Under the pieces are notes generated by a model. The model was not told the origin of the DNA. It saw nothing but the letters and a program-made list of their open reading frames with translations, and ran no database searches. Below, piece by piece: positions 23,263-34,190 of a DNA stretch of 64,000 nucleotides (position 1 is its first letter; each line of letters begins with the position of its first letter). This stretch comes from Rhizomys pruinosus (lineage: Eukaryota; Chordata; Mammalia; Rodentia; Spalacidae). The stretch spans positions 1,055,474-1,119,473 of the forward strand of contig VZQC01006697.1 of NCBI GenBank assembly GCA_009823505.1, given 5' to 3'. Made by a program: the position numbers and the translations under genes.

Positions 23263-24959
23263 AGCCTAATGTCACTGACATCTTATTAATCATTATAGGG
23301 GCTGGGTACTATGTAGGGTTTTATAAGCAAGTCATTTATTTAAAACTAATATAATATAGTAAACACTGATAAATTCATGCTTGTTGTGTTCAAACTAAAA
23401 TGTAAGAGGGCTTAGAGAGTACCACTTATCTCCAGCAATTGAATATCTAGGTATTTAAGTAATTTAAATGTCTTGTTTCTGTCTTCTTTATAGCTTCGTT
23501 ATGAATGGCGTAATATGTTCTTAAGGTCATTTTGAATGGTTTCTTTTCATTTAGTTTTATGATTAATAATATCTTACATCTCTATATATAATGGTCTCTT
23601 TTCTCCTATCTACCCTTCTTTTAAAGATCTGGTGTCTATTTTGTATATATAGACATAAGAATAAAAAGCAAGTATAAAGTCATTTAATTTCAACAGACAT
23701 GTTTATATAAATGATCTTGTTTGAGGGTTGTAGCAATTCTTGGAGATACCAAAGAGAAAAATCAGCTTTGGGGATCTGGAGGAACTTACTTCAGTTCTCA
23801 CAGGTAATGAATGGCCACAGGGAAGGATGACATAGGACTCACTAGTTTCTCTCTGCCTAAACTTATTGGGGATCTTTAATGTGGTGCAGTTGTTTCTTTA
23901 AAAAAAAATCATATCTGAAATCTAATTTAGACAGAATGAAATGACTTCAGATAATGGGTAGACCAAAGTAAATACCCTTGTGTCTCTTTTTAAGTGAAAT
24001 AATGCTACTTCCCAAGATGGCTATGGTCTAGTCCTAAGCCTCTGCATGTGTTTTATGAGCCTAAAGGGGACTTTGTAGATGTGATCAGTTTTTACCTAGA
24101 GTCGAGGTTGTATTATGATAGTCTGTGAGGGCTCAGGGTTAACTTTAAGCTTGTCCTAATAAAAAAGGAAACAAGACAATCAGCAAGAGGTGATATGGTG
24201 ACAGACGGAGAAACAGAAGGAGGGAAGGAGGAAGAAAAGGAGAGAGGAGAGATAGGAGAGTCATTATTTAGTAGCCTCAAATTTGGAAGAAGTCCTTAGA
24301 TTTTCAGTAAGGCAAAGGTAAATGCGATCGTTCTCCTAGATGACTTTATCTGAGATGAATGCAGGTTCTGTTAAATTGTGGTTTTATCAATGAGATCTAT
24401 TTGTATACTACTGAGCTTTAGTATTAGAGAGCATAGCATCACTGGAAGCCAACATATTTGTGATCATTTGTTTGAGTAACTTAAGGAACATGACAAAACT
24501 GTCACATGGAATTCAGTCATGTATTGAGGAGAAGAATAAACAAATGGTTTCACCAAAACTGAATTAGTGTGATTGAGAGGAAGGTCCAGAGTGCTACAGA
24601 GTGGTGAAAGAGGCTCAGAATCCTTCTGGATGGAAAATGGAATATCACAGAATTCTTCCTTAAGGAGAATCCAAGGAGAATGATCCACAGATGTTTGGGC
24701 ATAGAGGAGATCTCAGTGACTACATGGTTTTTCTACATTATCGCAGTGCTCAAGTTAGGGCCACTATAAATAGAAATGAATCAGAGCCTGGGCATTCTCT
24801 GTACTTTGAGATGGACAGAAGAGTAGTAAAGGGCTCCATGTTCCCAAGGATTACATATCTTGTCCCAGGGTCTGCACAGTCTTTTCATCCTTTCCATGAA
24901 GTAAGAAAGCCCACTGCTTGCCCATTAAATATATGACCTGCATAAAATCTGCATACATC

Positions 24960-25358
24960 TGTGCTGGTTAGTTTCAGTGTCTACGTCGACACACCAGGTT
25001 GAGGGAGCCTCAACTGGGGATATTGCGTTCCCTATGGACTGGCCTATGGCCAGACTGTCTTGATTGTTGAGTGATGTGGGAGTGTCCAGTCCACTATGGT
25101 TGGGTGCTACACCCTGGGCAGGTTGTTGTTATGTAGTATAATAAAAAAGGCTGGACATGAGGGCCAGTGGTGAGCGGCCAGTAAGCAGCCATTCCTCGAC
25201 GGCCTGCGTGCTATACGATCTGGCTTCATTCCTGCCCTGAGTTCCTACTTGTTTCCTGAGTGATGTACTGTGACCTGGAAATTAATCTTATATCAAACCC
25301 TTTCCCCCCAGTTGGTTTTGGTCAGAGTGTTTTCGACAGCATTGAAGAAAATAGACAA
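24960..25358 (+). mobile_element. URR1-like repeat in copy B (degraded counterpart)
   Basis: This is the same element as 18305-18700, with many small indels, for example gtctacgtcgacac where copy A has gtctactcgacac. Confidence 0.5.
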
Positions 25359-26730
25359 ACATGCAATTAAAAAATGTACATATACATATTAATTTTAATA
25401 TGTATAAATACATATTTAAAATTCAATCTAGTGCAACACAGCATGTACTTAGGGACACACTGTAGAATTTGAACAGCTGAAGCTTGAAGTAGATCATCTC
25501 CTTTCTTCCCAGTCTGCCTTATATCATACATAATGATGAATGGAAGCAATTATAGGCAGATTCACTGACAGTGCATCATTTATTGGAGTATAATCCTTCT
25601 AGCCAATCAGTGCTGTAAGTCACAATAAATTATATTAGACTTCCAGTATTACTTGAACATGTAGAGGGTTATGGATCAGTGGGTATCTGATACTTGAAAA
25701 GCTTCAGCATTCAGTTCTTGTTGAATCTCTAATTAACAAATGAAACCAAACTAATCACAGTAACTTGTTCATTTGACTATATTCTTGCTGTTGAGCACAC
25801 AATGTGCTAAGGTACAAGTGCAAAGTGCTGTGCAGAGAGGCTTGGGCTCTTATAGGTGTAGGTGTCTATCATCAGCAAATGAATGCATCTATCAGACATG
25901 TAAATGGGGTGTTGCTATGATAAAATGCTTCATCCTAGGCTGCTGATTCATCTAGCTTGAACCATATGTGCTAATCAATGATTACTTTATGTTAAAAGGC
26001 ACAGTTTTTTTTTTATTGCTACAGATCAACTGGAAATTTTCCAAGAAAATATCAGCAAACTAAGGAGTTTTAAAGTAATGCATGAAATGTTATATGTAAA
26101 AAGGTAGAAAAAAAAAACTTTCAGGTGGCTTTTGTGAATGAGAATTTTCCCAGCTACTATAAACATTGCGTGTGGGGGGGGGGGAGCAGCAATAAAAGTC
26201 TTCAGCAGTACCTGAAGTTTTCCATGTAAAGACAGTTACTATAAATTGTTCATTCAATTCTTTGTTCAAGAACAAATAATTATTTTCTGTGAAAAAATAC
26301 CTATATCTTGTACAATGCATTAAGCCTGGAGCTGTGCTTAGAAACATTGGATATTTCAGAGAAGGGTATTCACCAACTCAATCACACCAGTATAATATTT
26401 GTGAAACTCATTAAACATATTAGAGACCATGATGTTTAGCAACTACTTAGGATAATTTTGTTTTACTAGATTACTATACACCAGTGATACTCAGTTGAGT
26501 CTTACCATTAATAAGTTCATAATAAACAGTGAGTGCAGTGCCTCCATATGGTGTATTAGGTTACATGCATATGAAATATTACACATAGCTCAACAACCTC
26601 ACATATTATTGACCAACAATACATCAGTTAGACAATACAACACTCATGAAATACTGACGTCTGTGTTCGAGCTCTATGTGAAAATGGGATTAAGGGCACA
26701 GTGAAAAGAGACTGGTAGAAAATAAAACAG

Positions 26731-26911
26731 GCCGGGCGTGGTGCGGACACCTTTAATACTAGCACTCGGGAGCAGAGGCAGACGGATCTTTTGAGTTTTC
26801 AAGAGCAGCCTGGTCTACAGAGCGAGTTCCAGGACACAGCTGGGGCTACAGGGAAACCTGGTCTCGAAAATACCAAAAAAAAAATAAAAATAAAAAGAAA
26901 AGAAAAGAAAA
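26731..26911 (+). mobile_element. B1 SINE in copy B (degraded counterpart)
   Basis: It starts gccgggcgtggtgcggacac and keeps the B1 order to ctggggctacagggaaacct. It carries several indels relative to the copy at 20072. Confidence 0.92.
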
Positions 26912-28020
26912 CAGGACCTGATGACAATGAATCCAAAGGCACAATTTCTATTGCTCAGAACCAGAGCACTGGAATAGTACTCCTTAAGTTCTAAATGGTT
27001 TATACTTAGACCTGGAAATGCTCTCCTTTTAAGTTAGCTCTACTGAGTACAAATACAATGAGAACCACAAACATAAGCCACATATGTAAACTTATATTTT
27101 CTTCTAGCTATATCAAAAAGCGCAAAACAAGAAAAATTGCCATCTTTTGCTTAAGCAATGTCACAAAAATATTTCATTTCAACATGAAGCCTTGCCTAAA
27201 ATTACTAATGTCTATTTAATATTTTTCTATACCATCTTTAGGGCCAAAGATAAATTTACACTTAGAATACATCTCAATTCATACTAGTCAGTTTTCAAGT
27301 TTTCAGGTTGGTTAGATAATCTTATTTTAGACAGTTTCTTTATTATTTGTCCTTGTTAATTTTGTTTTTGATTCTTTGGATAGAGAATTTGTTTTTTAAA
27401 GTTGTTGAAGACCAGAGTATATATGGGACATGTGGGAGACCAAGCATCATATTACCGTGTGGACTTACTCAGGGTCACAGAAATCTGTAAGTTATAATCT
27501 TCCTCCCAAAAGCCCATCCTGAGCTGGAGAATGTAGCTCACAGGTAGATGGCTTGCTAAGCAAGCATCAAATTCGAGCAACACAAGATTTGTTCAGAAAT
27601 CTATCCTGTGGGTATCTTTCCTGTTCATCATTTGATATAAAAGAGCAATTGTGAATTGTATGCTAGTCATTTAATACTAACCAAGCACAAAAAACTATTC
27701 ACCCAAATTCTCAAAATAAAGTGCCTTTATTGCAACACTTAAAGACTCCCCCAATATTCTGGATAAACAGAATAGATAATTTTACCATTACAGCATAGAG
27801 TGGTATGAATAAAAAATAAAGAACTGCACAGGACAGAGAAACCATGACTTCACATTGTCCTTTCCACCTCATTACCCAAGTGACAGTGAACCCTAAGCAG
27901 TGCCTTCATTTGTGAAATGGGAGGTCAGTATACCTATATCTTTATTTTTTAAGGACCCTTGCCTGTTTAGGGAATTAACCTATAGTTTTATTTTCACACT
28001 TTGCAATTTTGGTATATGTG

Positions 28021-28440
28021 TGGAGTATATAATATAATATCATATTAATATATATATATATATTATATATGCATATTTTGAGTAATTATAAATTAAAAGT
28101 AAAAAAAAGTTACCCTCGGATAAGAACAGAGATTACAAGGTCAGAAAACACAAATGCAAGTATAATCTCAATATATATATATATGATTATATATATTTAT
28201 ATAATTATTATAAATATATTATAATATATAAAATATATATATTATAAATATATAAATATAAATATATAATAAAATATATATAAATATATTATATATATAT
28301 TATATATATATATATTATATAATCTCATATATATATATGAGATTATACTTATGCAAGTAAATATATATATATGAGATTATACTTGCATATATGTGAGATT
28401 ATACATACATATATGAGATATAAAATTATATATATAATTT
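28021..28440. repeat. AT-rich microsatellite with palindromes
   Basis: Long TA/TATAA tracts are bounded by a 16 bp inverted repeat, tgcaagtataatctca at 28155-28170 and its complement at 28372-28387. A second inner palindrome centres near 28331. Confidence 0.93.
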
Positions 28441-28501
28441 TAAATCCAATAAGGTAAGTATTATTAATTTAAATTTTTAATTAAAATTTTTAATTTTATA
28501 G

Positions 28502-28619
28502 GTATGAGTGTATTGCCTGCATGTGTGGTTGTTACCCACCATGTAGGTGCAGGGTATTGATCCCTGGTCCTCCGCAGGAGCAGCCATTGCTCTTAAACAC
28601 TAAGCCATCTCTCCAGCCC
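28502..28619 (-). mobile_element. B2 SINE fragment (antisense, internally deleted)
   Basis: The left end is gagtgtattgcctgcatgtg. The tRNA-like head reads, antisense, gtcctccgcaggagcagcca through ccatctctccagccc. The central ~60 bp are missing. Confidence 0.85.
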
Positions 28620-29124
28620 AAAATGTTATTACTTTAAGAACCTAAATATTGTGCTATGCAGTGAGATTTTAAATGATCTTGTCTTATATATCTGTACAAA
28701 GTACTTCATGATAAAAATATTTAATTGGACCTCTCAATATGCCCATGTATATTCTAACAACTAATTAGGAAAATTTGTTTCTTAATAAAGTAAGGTAATT
28801 TATTACTGTTGGATTTTTCAGTGGGTTACTAACTGTCTTTGGTGATTCTTAACTATTCCATTTGAATTCTAAGTATTTAGAAGTATTTTTCTTTATAATG
28901 CTGTGGTTAGTGAGCACCAAGCTATGCTTCTAAGTACTTCATTATGGTAATCTACAATCATTCTGGCTCTTTACATTTATATAGGACAGTAATTACTTAC
29001 TATGCAACCATATATAAATGACAATGTTCTGGCTAGGCTAAAAAACTCATCTCTTCCTTTACCTGCCTTTGAGAAGTTTACCGTTTAAAGAGTCTTTAAG
29101 TGTGGCAACAGGTTTATTGTATAC
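28620..29124. other. Unrecognised intronic sequence
   Basis: AT-rich, with no exon or repeat recognised. Confidence 0.5.
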
Positions 29125-29137
29125 AAAATGTATTATT

Positions 29138-29645
29138 ATTTTATTTTTTTATTTTTTTTCATTTTTTAACAATAAGTAATAATTTATGAGTGTAAGCATC
29201 CTTCATGTAAAACCAATTTGCAAGCAGTTGTGCCCAAACCCACACAGCCCAAGGGTCCCACCATCCAGCTGGGGGGCTTGTATGTTCAATCAAGTTCATC
29301 AAGTAAGTGTCCAGTCTATATTGCTATAGTTTCACCATTCACCCCAATCACAGCACTTACATTCTACCACACCCCCTCTTCTGCAAATTGTTCCTTAGGC
29401 TTTGAAAAGGGGCACAGGTGGACGAGAAGCAAAACAGTCTACTTTCTCTGGAAAACAGTCTACTTTCTCTGGAGCTGTCGTTTTGGACTCTGGTCAATTC
29501 TGGCTGTTTCCTTTCATGGGCTGACAGTTGGTCCAGGAATAACCTTTTAATCCCTCTAATGAAGCACAGGCAATTAGATATATAGGTATTTAAACAGTAC
29601 TAATTGTTATACCAAACTAACCTACCATAACAATTAGTACCATTT
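29138..29645 (-). mobile_element. Short L1 3'-UTR module insertion (poly(A) directly after it)
   Basis: A ~508 bp minus-strand copy of the module also found at 1-535. On + it begins with a T-rich tract (29138-29167), that is, a poly(A) tail, and lacks the usual L1 terminal module. The flanking word aaaatgtattatt occurs at 29125-29137 and 29646-29658, marking a complete insertion. The open frame at 29218-29550 is not a gene. Confidence 0.8.
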
Positions 29646-29658
29646 AAAATGTATTATT

Positions 29659-30389
29659 TTTTATAATATAAACTCTGTTATTCAATGTGATATTTCTCTT
29701 GCATCTATTGCACACTTCTTCTGGACAAAGAGGAAACAATCTTCAGTATTTCATGCAGTGCTATGTATACTATTCACAATTCATAAATAATAAAAATCAA
29801 AACAGAAAAAGATAATTGCTGATCTCATTAAAATCATATTCACATAAGCCAGAGTGTAAGAAAAAGGCCATAAAAATGTAAAGGACCTACTATTCTTCCA
29901 AAGAGAAGCAAAAATTCAAAATCCTGCTACACTTCACATTCATCCATCCATTTTTGCTCTAATAAAATTGCTAATGTGATATACTCACCTCTCTATATAA
30001 TCTAAGCCATTGCAGTTGTGATATACTCCTATCAATCAACTACAAGTCCTCCCTGCCCCTGTTCCTACTTAAATGTCTGCTGTTAGTGGACCTGGTAAAA
30101 TAATATCTGTTAAGGTGAAAACATGTGGATTGCAGCCTCACTAGAAAGTAATCAGTATACACAGTACTTAAATATAAGCTGAGCTGATACCTTCAGGTAA
30201 GCAGTGGTCTCTCACCTCACAGACAGTGCACATTTGCATCAACACCATTGTTCCTGTGTAGCCACTTGTAACATGATAATCAAATGTGTAAGGATGTGCA
30301 CATATGAGAGGACAAGACTCAGGAATGGCATAGGCACTGGAGGCAAATCTATGAGGTCTACACTAGAGGCACAAAATGAACCTGTCTGT
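29659..30389. other. Unrecognised intronic sequence
   Basis: No coding or repeat signal recognised. Confidence 0.5.
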
Positions 30390-30495
30390 GGTATTAATTA
30401 ATAAATAAATTAATTAATGAAAGAAAGAAAGAAAGAAAAGAAAGAAAGAAAAAGAGAGAGGAAGGAAAGAAAGAAGGAAGGAAAAGAAAGAAGTA
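30390..30495. repeat. (TTAA/AAAT)n then (GAAA)n microsatellite
   Basis: Short attaattaataaataaatt is followed by GAAA/GGAA repeats from 30420 to about 30494. The Lys/Glu-rich open frame at 30417 is only this repeat translated. Confidence 0.93.
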
Positions 30496-31220
30496 TACAT
30501 ATTTTCATATTAATTGGTAAAATTTTGGGTTATTTAAAGTACTGTATCAGTACACCCAAGAGTATTTGCAGAACACAAATTGTATTCCATAGGCCTTCAA
30601 AATAATAGAGACAAGATGGGGTGGAGAGGTAAGCAAGAGAAGTATGAAATTCTCAAAGATTAATAAATTTATTATTTAAAAATAACAGGACTGTGGCAAT
30701 ATTAGGTGTAGGGACATTTTTTCATTATTCAATGATGATGATAAAAGGGAATAAAAATCTGCCATCAAGTACTTTCCTGGCACCTAAAGTAGTAATAAAG
30801 AGAATGGTCCAAATGACAGAAAGCGATGATATGTGATTTCCTCAAAGGTAGAAGCAAATTATTTTGGTTTCAAATATGAAATATTAAAGAATTAGATTAC
30901 AAGTTATTTATTCAGTTATTCAGTGCTTTTCAAAGGGTAAATGGAAAGTGACAGAGGATTTTAATAAAAATAGGAAACCAAATTAATAAAAAGCATTGTT
31001 AACCAAATCACCATCACAAATATCATTCAGATGTGTCAAGTTTCAAATGAGAAGTTGCTGTTCTTAAAATGTGTTTTAAATATCTCAAAACCCTCCACAC
31101 ATTTCAATAAAACAGAAACAATCCATAAGAAGATAAGGGAACCATTGGAATATATTGTTCACAATTCGCTTGCAAACATTTCTAACAACATCTTCTATTG
31201 AAGAGAAAATTGCACAAATT
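30496..31220. other. Unrecognised intronic sequence
   Basis: AT-rich intron with no supported feature. Confidence 0.5.
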
Positions 31221-31239
31221 GCCAATTATTATCATTTTT

Positions 31240-31980
31240 TTTTAAATTAGTTTTTATTGATGCTTTGTGCATTTTCAGTGACGATTTCTTCCTCTTCCTG
31301 CAATTGCAGTTACAGCGCTTGCTTAATGTCCTTGTGTCCCTCTCCTGCCCCCCTACCCCACTCGATTCACTATTTCAGTCAGTCCCTTGATGCAGCACTT
31401 TCTGTTGTTGTTGTTATCTTTTTTCTTTTTCTTTATATTTTTTTTTTTTTTCATTTTTAGCTATAAGTGATAATCCATGAGTACAAGCATCCTTCATGCA
31501 AAACCTATCTGCAGGCTGTTGTGCCCAAACACCTACAGCCCCACCATCCAGTGGGGGGTGACAGGTTGTTTGTTCAATCAAGTTGATCAAATGAGTGTCC
31601 AGACTACATTGCTGTAGTTTCACCATTCACCCCAATCGCAGCCCTTACATTCTACCACGCCCCCTCTTCCGCAGGTTGTTCCCTAGGCTTAGAAAAGGGG
31701 CACAGGTGGATGAGAGGTAAAACAGTCCACTCTCTCTGGAGCTGTTGACTTGGACTCTGGTCAATTCTGGCTGTTTCCTTTCATGGGCTGACAGTTTGTC
31801 CAGGAATAACCTTTCGATCCTACTAATGAAGAACAAGCAATTAGATATATAGGTATTTAAGCAGCACTAATAGTTATGGTAGGTTACTTTAGCATAGACA
31901 CATGTTTGGATATGTTAATCCATGAATTACAATTTTCCCCCCTGTTAAAGATTTGTTTGTTCCAACAGGACAAAACGTGA
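31240..31980 (-). mobile_element. 5'-truncated L1 3' UTR with 19 bp target-site duplication
   Basis: The word gccaattattatcattttt is present at 31221-31239 and 31981-31999. The + strand starts with T's (the poly(A) tail), then the complement of atgcacaaagcatcaataaa, a G-rich module (seen as C-rich), an internal A-rich stretch (about 31418-31453) and the ~500 bp module shared with 1-535. The last ~35 bp at the 31.95 kb end match L1 sequence near 45250 in the opposite sense, so the extreme 5' end seems inverted. Confidence 0.9.
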
Positions 31981-31999
31981 GCCAATTATTATCATTTTT

Positions 32000-32794
32000 A
32001 AGAAATAAGCCTTCTATCTTCTCCCTTCCTCCCTCTGGCTTCCATGTGATTGTGTTCAACAAGCATACTTTCAATGGGACCATTTCTATTATAGAGTGAT
32101 TGAGCTCTGATTTACACATCAATTACCCAACTTCATGGAGATTTTCATGCTCCCATAGCTGGCATCAATGAAGCATAACTGCATAAACGCTTTATTTCAT
32201 ACCACTTTTGGATAACTAGACTGATAACTAATCATATTGAACGACAATATGCTATAATGCAGGAAACAATAAATGATTCCCTTAGAAAACCACATCTATT
32301 CTTTATGAATGCCCATTTCACATGCTTATTATTGTTGTCCATTTCTTTTTGCAAAGATCTTCCTCTCATCTCAAGTGAAATTAGGGATTTATCCTTGAGC
32401 GCAGGCATTTACAAAAACCCAATTCTTCTTTTCTACCTTCCCCAAAGAGTGTCAATCGTGTTTACCTGCCAAACTTTTAGATCAAGGCCACCAAACATCC
32501 AGTGACTAATCAGTGGACCTGATCTTAGCTGTGTCTTCTTATTTTCCTTCCACATCTGTCCCCTAGGATCCTTAGTGACATTTCGTTCATGTGTGTTTGA
32601 ACTGGCCAAGTGCAGCATGTGACTAGCTCCATTGCTCAAGACTCAAATGACAAAGCAGCTACCTGATTATGCTTCTTGTTCCAAGTAAATCTGAGAATGG
32701 TTCCATGGTACTTTATTCATATATTAACCTCTATTGCATTTACTTTACAATAGCTTTGTCTTCTTTTCTTGGCTATAAATTTTTTAATTAAAAA
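32000..32794. other. Unrecognised intronic sequence
   Basis: No feature supported. Confidence 0.5.
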
Positions 32795-32970
32795 TTATGT
32801 ATATGAGTGTATTGCCTGCATATGTTTAAGGGAAGTCATAATGTATATTGCCTGCAGAGTACAGAAAAGGGCAACAGATACCCTGAAACTGGAGATACAG
32901 ATGGTTCTTAACCTCCAGGTGAGTCCTGGGAATTGAACCCAGGTCTTCCACTGAACCATCTCTCCAGCCT
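32795..32970 (-). mobile_element. B2 SINE (antisense, diverged)
   Basis: It contains gagtgtattgcctgcatatg, then gggaattgaacccaggtct and ends ccatctctccagcct. The B-box region is recognisable as the complement of gggttcaattccc. Confidence 0.85.
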
Positions 32971-33017
32971 CTTGGAAGTTTGTACTGTATATTTTTCCTT
33001 AGGATTAAACATGGTTC

Positions 33018-33140
33018 TTTTTTTTTTTCTTTTTGAGACAAGGTCTCCCTGTAGCTCCAGCTGTCCTGGAACTCACTATGTAGACCAGGCTGGCCTTGAA
33101 CTCACAGAGATCCGCCTGCCTCTGCCTCCCAAGTGCTGCC
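33018..33140 (-). mobile_element. B1 SINE (antisense, lacking its 5' end)
   Basis: A T-run is followed by gagacaaggtctccctgtag, ctggaactcactatgtagac and ctctgcctcccaagtgctg. It stops before the gggattaaagg part. Confidence 0.9.
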
Positions 33141-33264
33141 CAGCAAACATGTTTCTTAACATGCATAGGCACCCAGTAAATATTTGTGGATTAGATAATT
33201 TAATTAATATATAAATAAATATATACCAACATTTGACACTGAATTTGGACAGGAAAAATATCCT

Positions 33265-33390
33265 TGTTATTTGTTCATCTATCCAGTCAAAAAATATTTA
33301 TTGAGAATGGAACACTGCCAAGGCACATTTCCAGATAAAAGGGAAGCAGAAATACATTATCCCTCCCTGGTGACAGTCTCATTTAATGCT
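33265..33390 (-). mobile_element. L2 LINE 3' fragment (ancient, antisense)
   Basis: The words ccagtcaaaaaatatttatt, gagaatggaacactgcc and ggcacatttccagata follow the familiar antisense L2 3' end (aacaaatatttattgagcac ... gccaggcac). Confidence 0.55.
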
Positions 33391-33559
33391 CATGAGAATT
33401 CTCTCAGACAGAGAATAAACAGGAGATAGGAGGAGTTGGGTAGCCAAAGAAGAACTATGCCCCAGCCGAATGCAGAAGGATGGCAGGCAACATGAAGTAA
33501 AAATGAGAAGTCCTAAGGTACATTCCACTCACCCAGATGAAGCCATGTTTCACTGTGTG

Positions 33560-34190
33560 TTGGCTTAAAAAAGCAGTCAGGGGTTATAGTCAACTGTAAC
33601 AAAGCACCACAAAATAGGTGACTTTAAACAATAGACATTTGTTGTCTCTCAAGTGTGGAAGCTGCAAGTCTGAAAGTAAGGGTTTATAAGGTGGGTTTGC
33701 TTTGCTTTGATGGTTGTAACAGAGAACTGTTCTCCCATTTAAACTAATTGGTGACCCTTCCTTGATGTGTAGATGTGTCACCCTGATCTTGGTCTTCTTG
33801 TTCATATAGCCTACTTTGTTGTGTCTTCTTTATGATGTTTCTGCCTTTTTCTTACTGTAAGTTTTGTTTCCTTGTTTTTGAGACAGGTACGATGTAGCCC
33901 AGCCTTACCTTGAACTCACTGATTAGCCAATGGTGGACTTGAACTCATAGTCCTCCTGCTTCCACCTCCTCAGTATTCTGAATAAAGAAATGTGCCTAGG
34001 TTTTTCTCAGTTTTAGAAGGATGGGAATCATATGGCTTGGAGGAACCTTACTCTTCCAGGGAGATATCCTCATTGCTAATGATCATTTGAAATCATTCTG
34101 TTTCCAAATAAGGCTACCTTCAGAGGTATTGCTGTTCAGGAAATCAATATGTGAATTTAGGGTTCATGCTATTCAACTCACAATAAACTA
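33560..34190 (-). mobile_element. MLT/MaLR-like LTR fragment (old), with an old B1 inside
   Basis: The left part has aactgtaacaaagcaccaca, then ggtgactttaaacaatagac. The right part has ctgtttccaaataaggctac and gttcatgctattcaactcac. An old antisense B1 (about 33868-33985, with tttttgagacaggtacgatg and cttgaactcactgatt) interrupts it. Confidence 0.45.

Larger units (their letters stand above)
21582..28098 (+). repeat. 6.5 kb duplicated segment, copy B (indel-rich)
   Basis: This is a direct repeat of 14998-21400. Stretches such as about 24400-24900 and 25440-26080 match copy A almost perfectly. Others (21582-21815, 22510-23420, 24960-25420 and 26735-26880) carry many 1-2 base insertions and deletions. 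The end in the L1 3' UTR (to about 28098) then switches to an AT-rich tract. Contents by correspondence: MIR about 22650, B2 22972, LTR-like 24030, URR1-like 24960 and B1 26731. Confidence 0.97.

Noticed and set aside
28021..28440. Regular spaced repeats considered as an array
   Set aside because: Simple TA repeats with palindromes in a mammalian intron, with no spacer-repeat structure. Not a CRISPR.
30417..30605. Lys/Glu-rich 62-codon frame
   Set aside because: A translation of a GAAA microsatellite.
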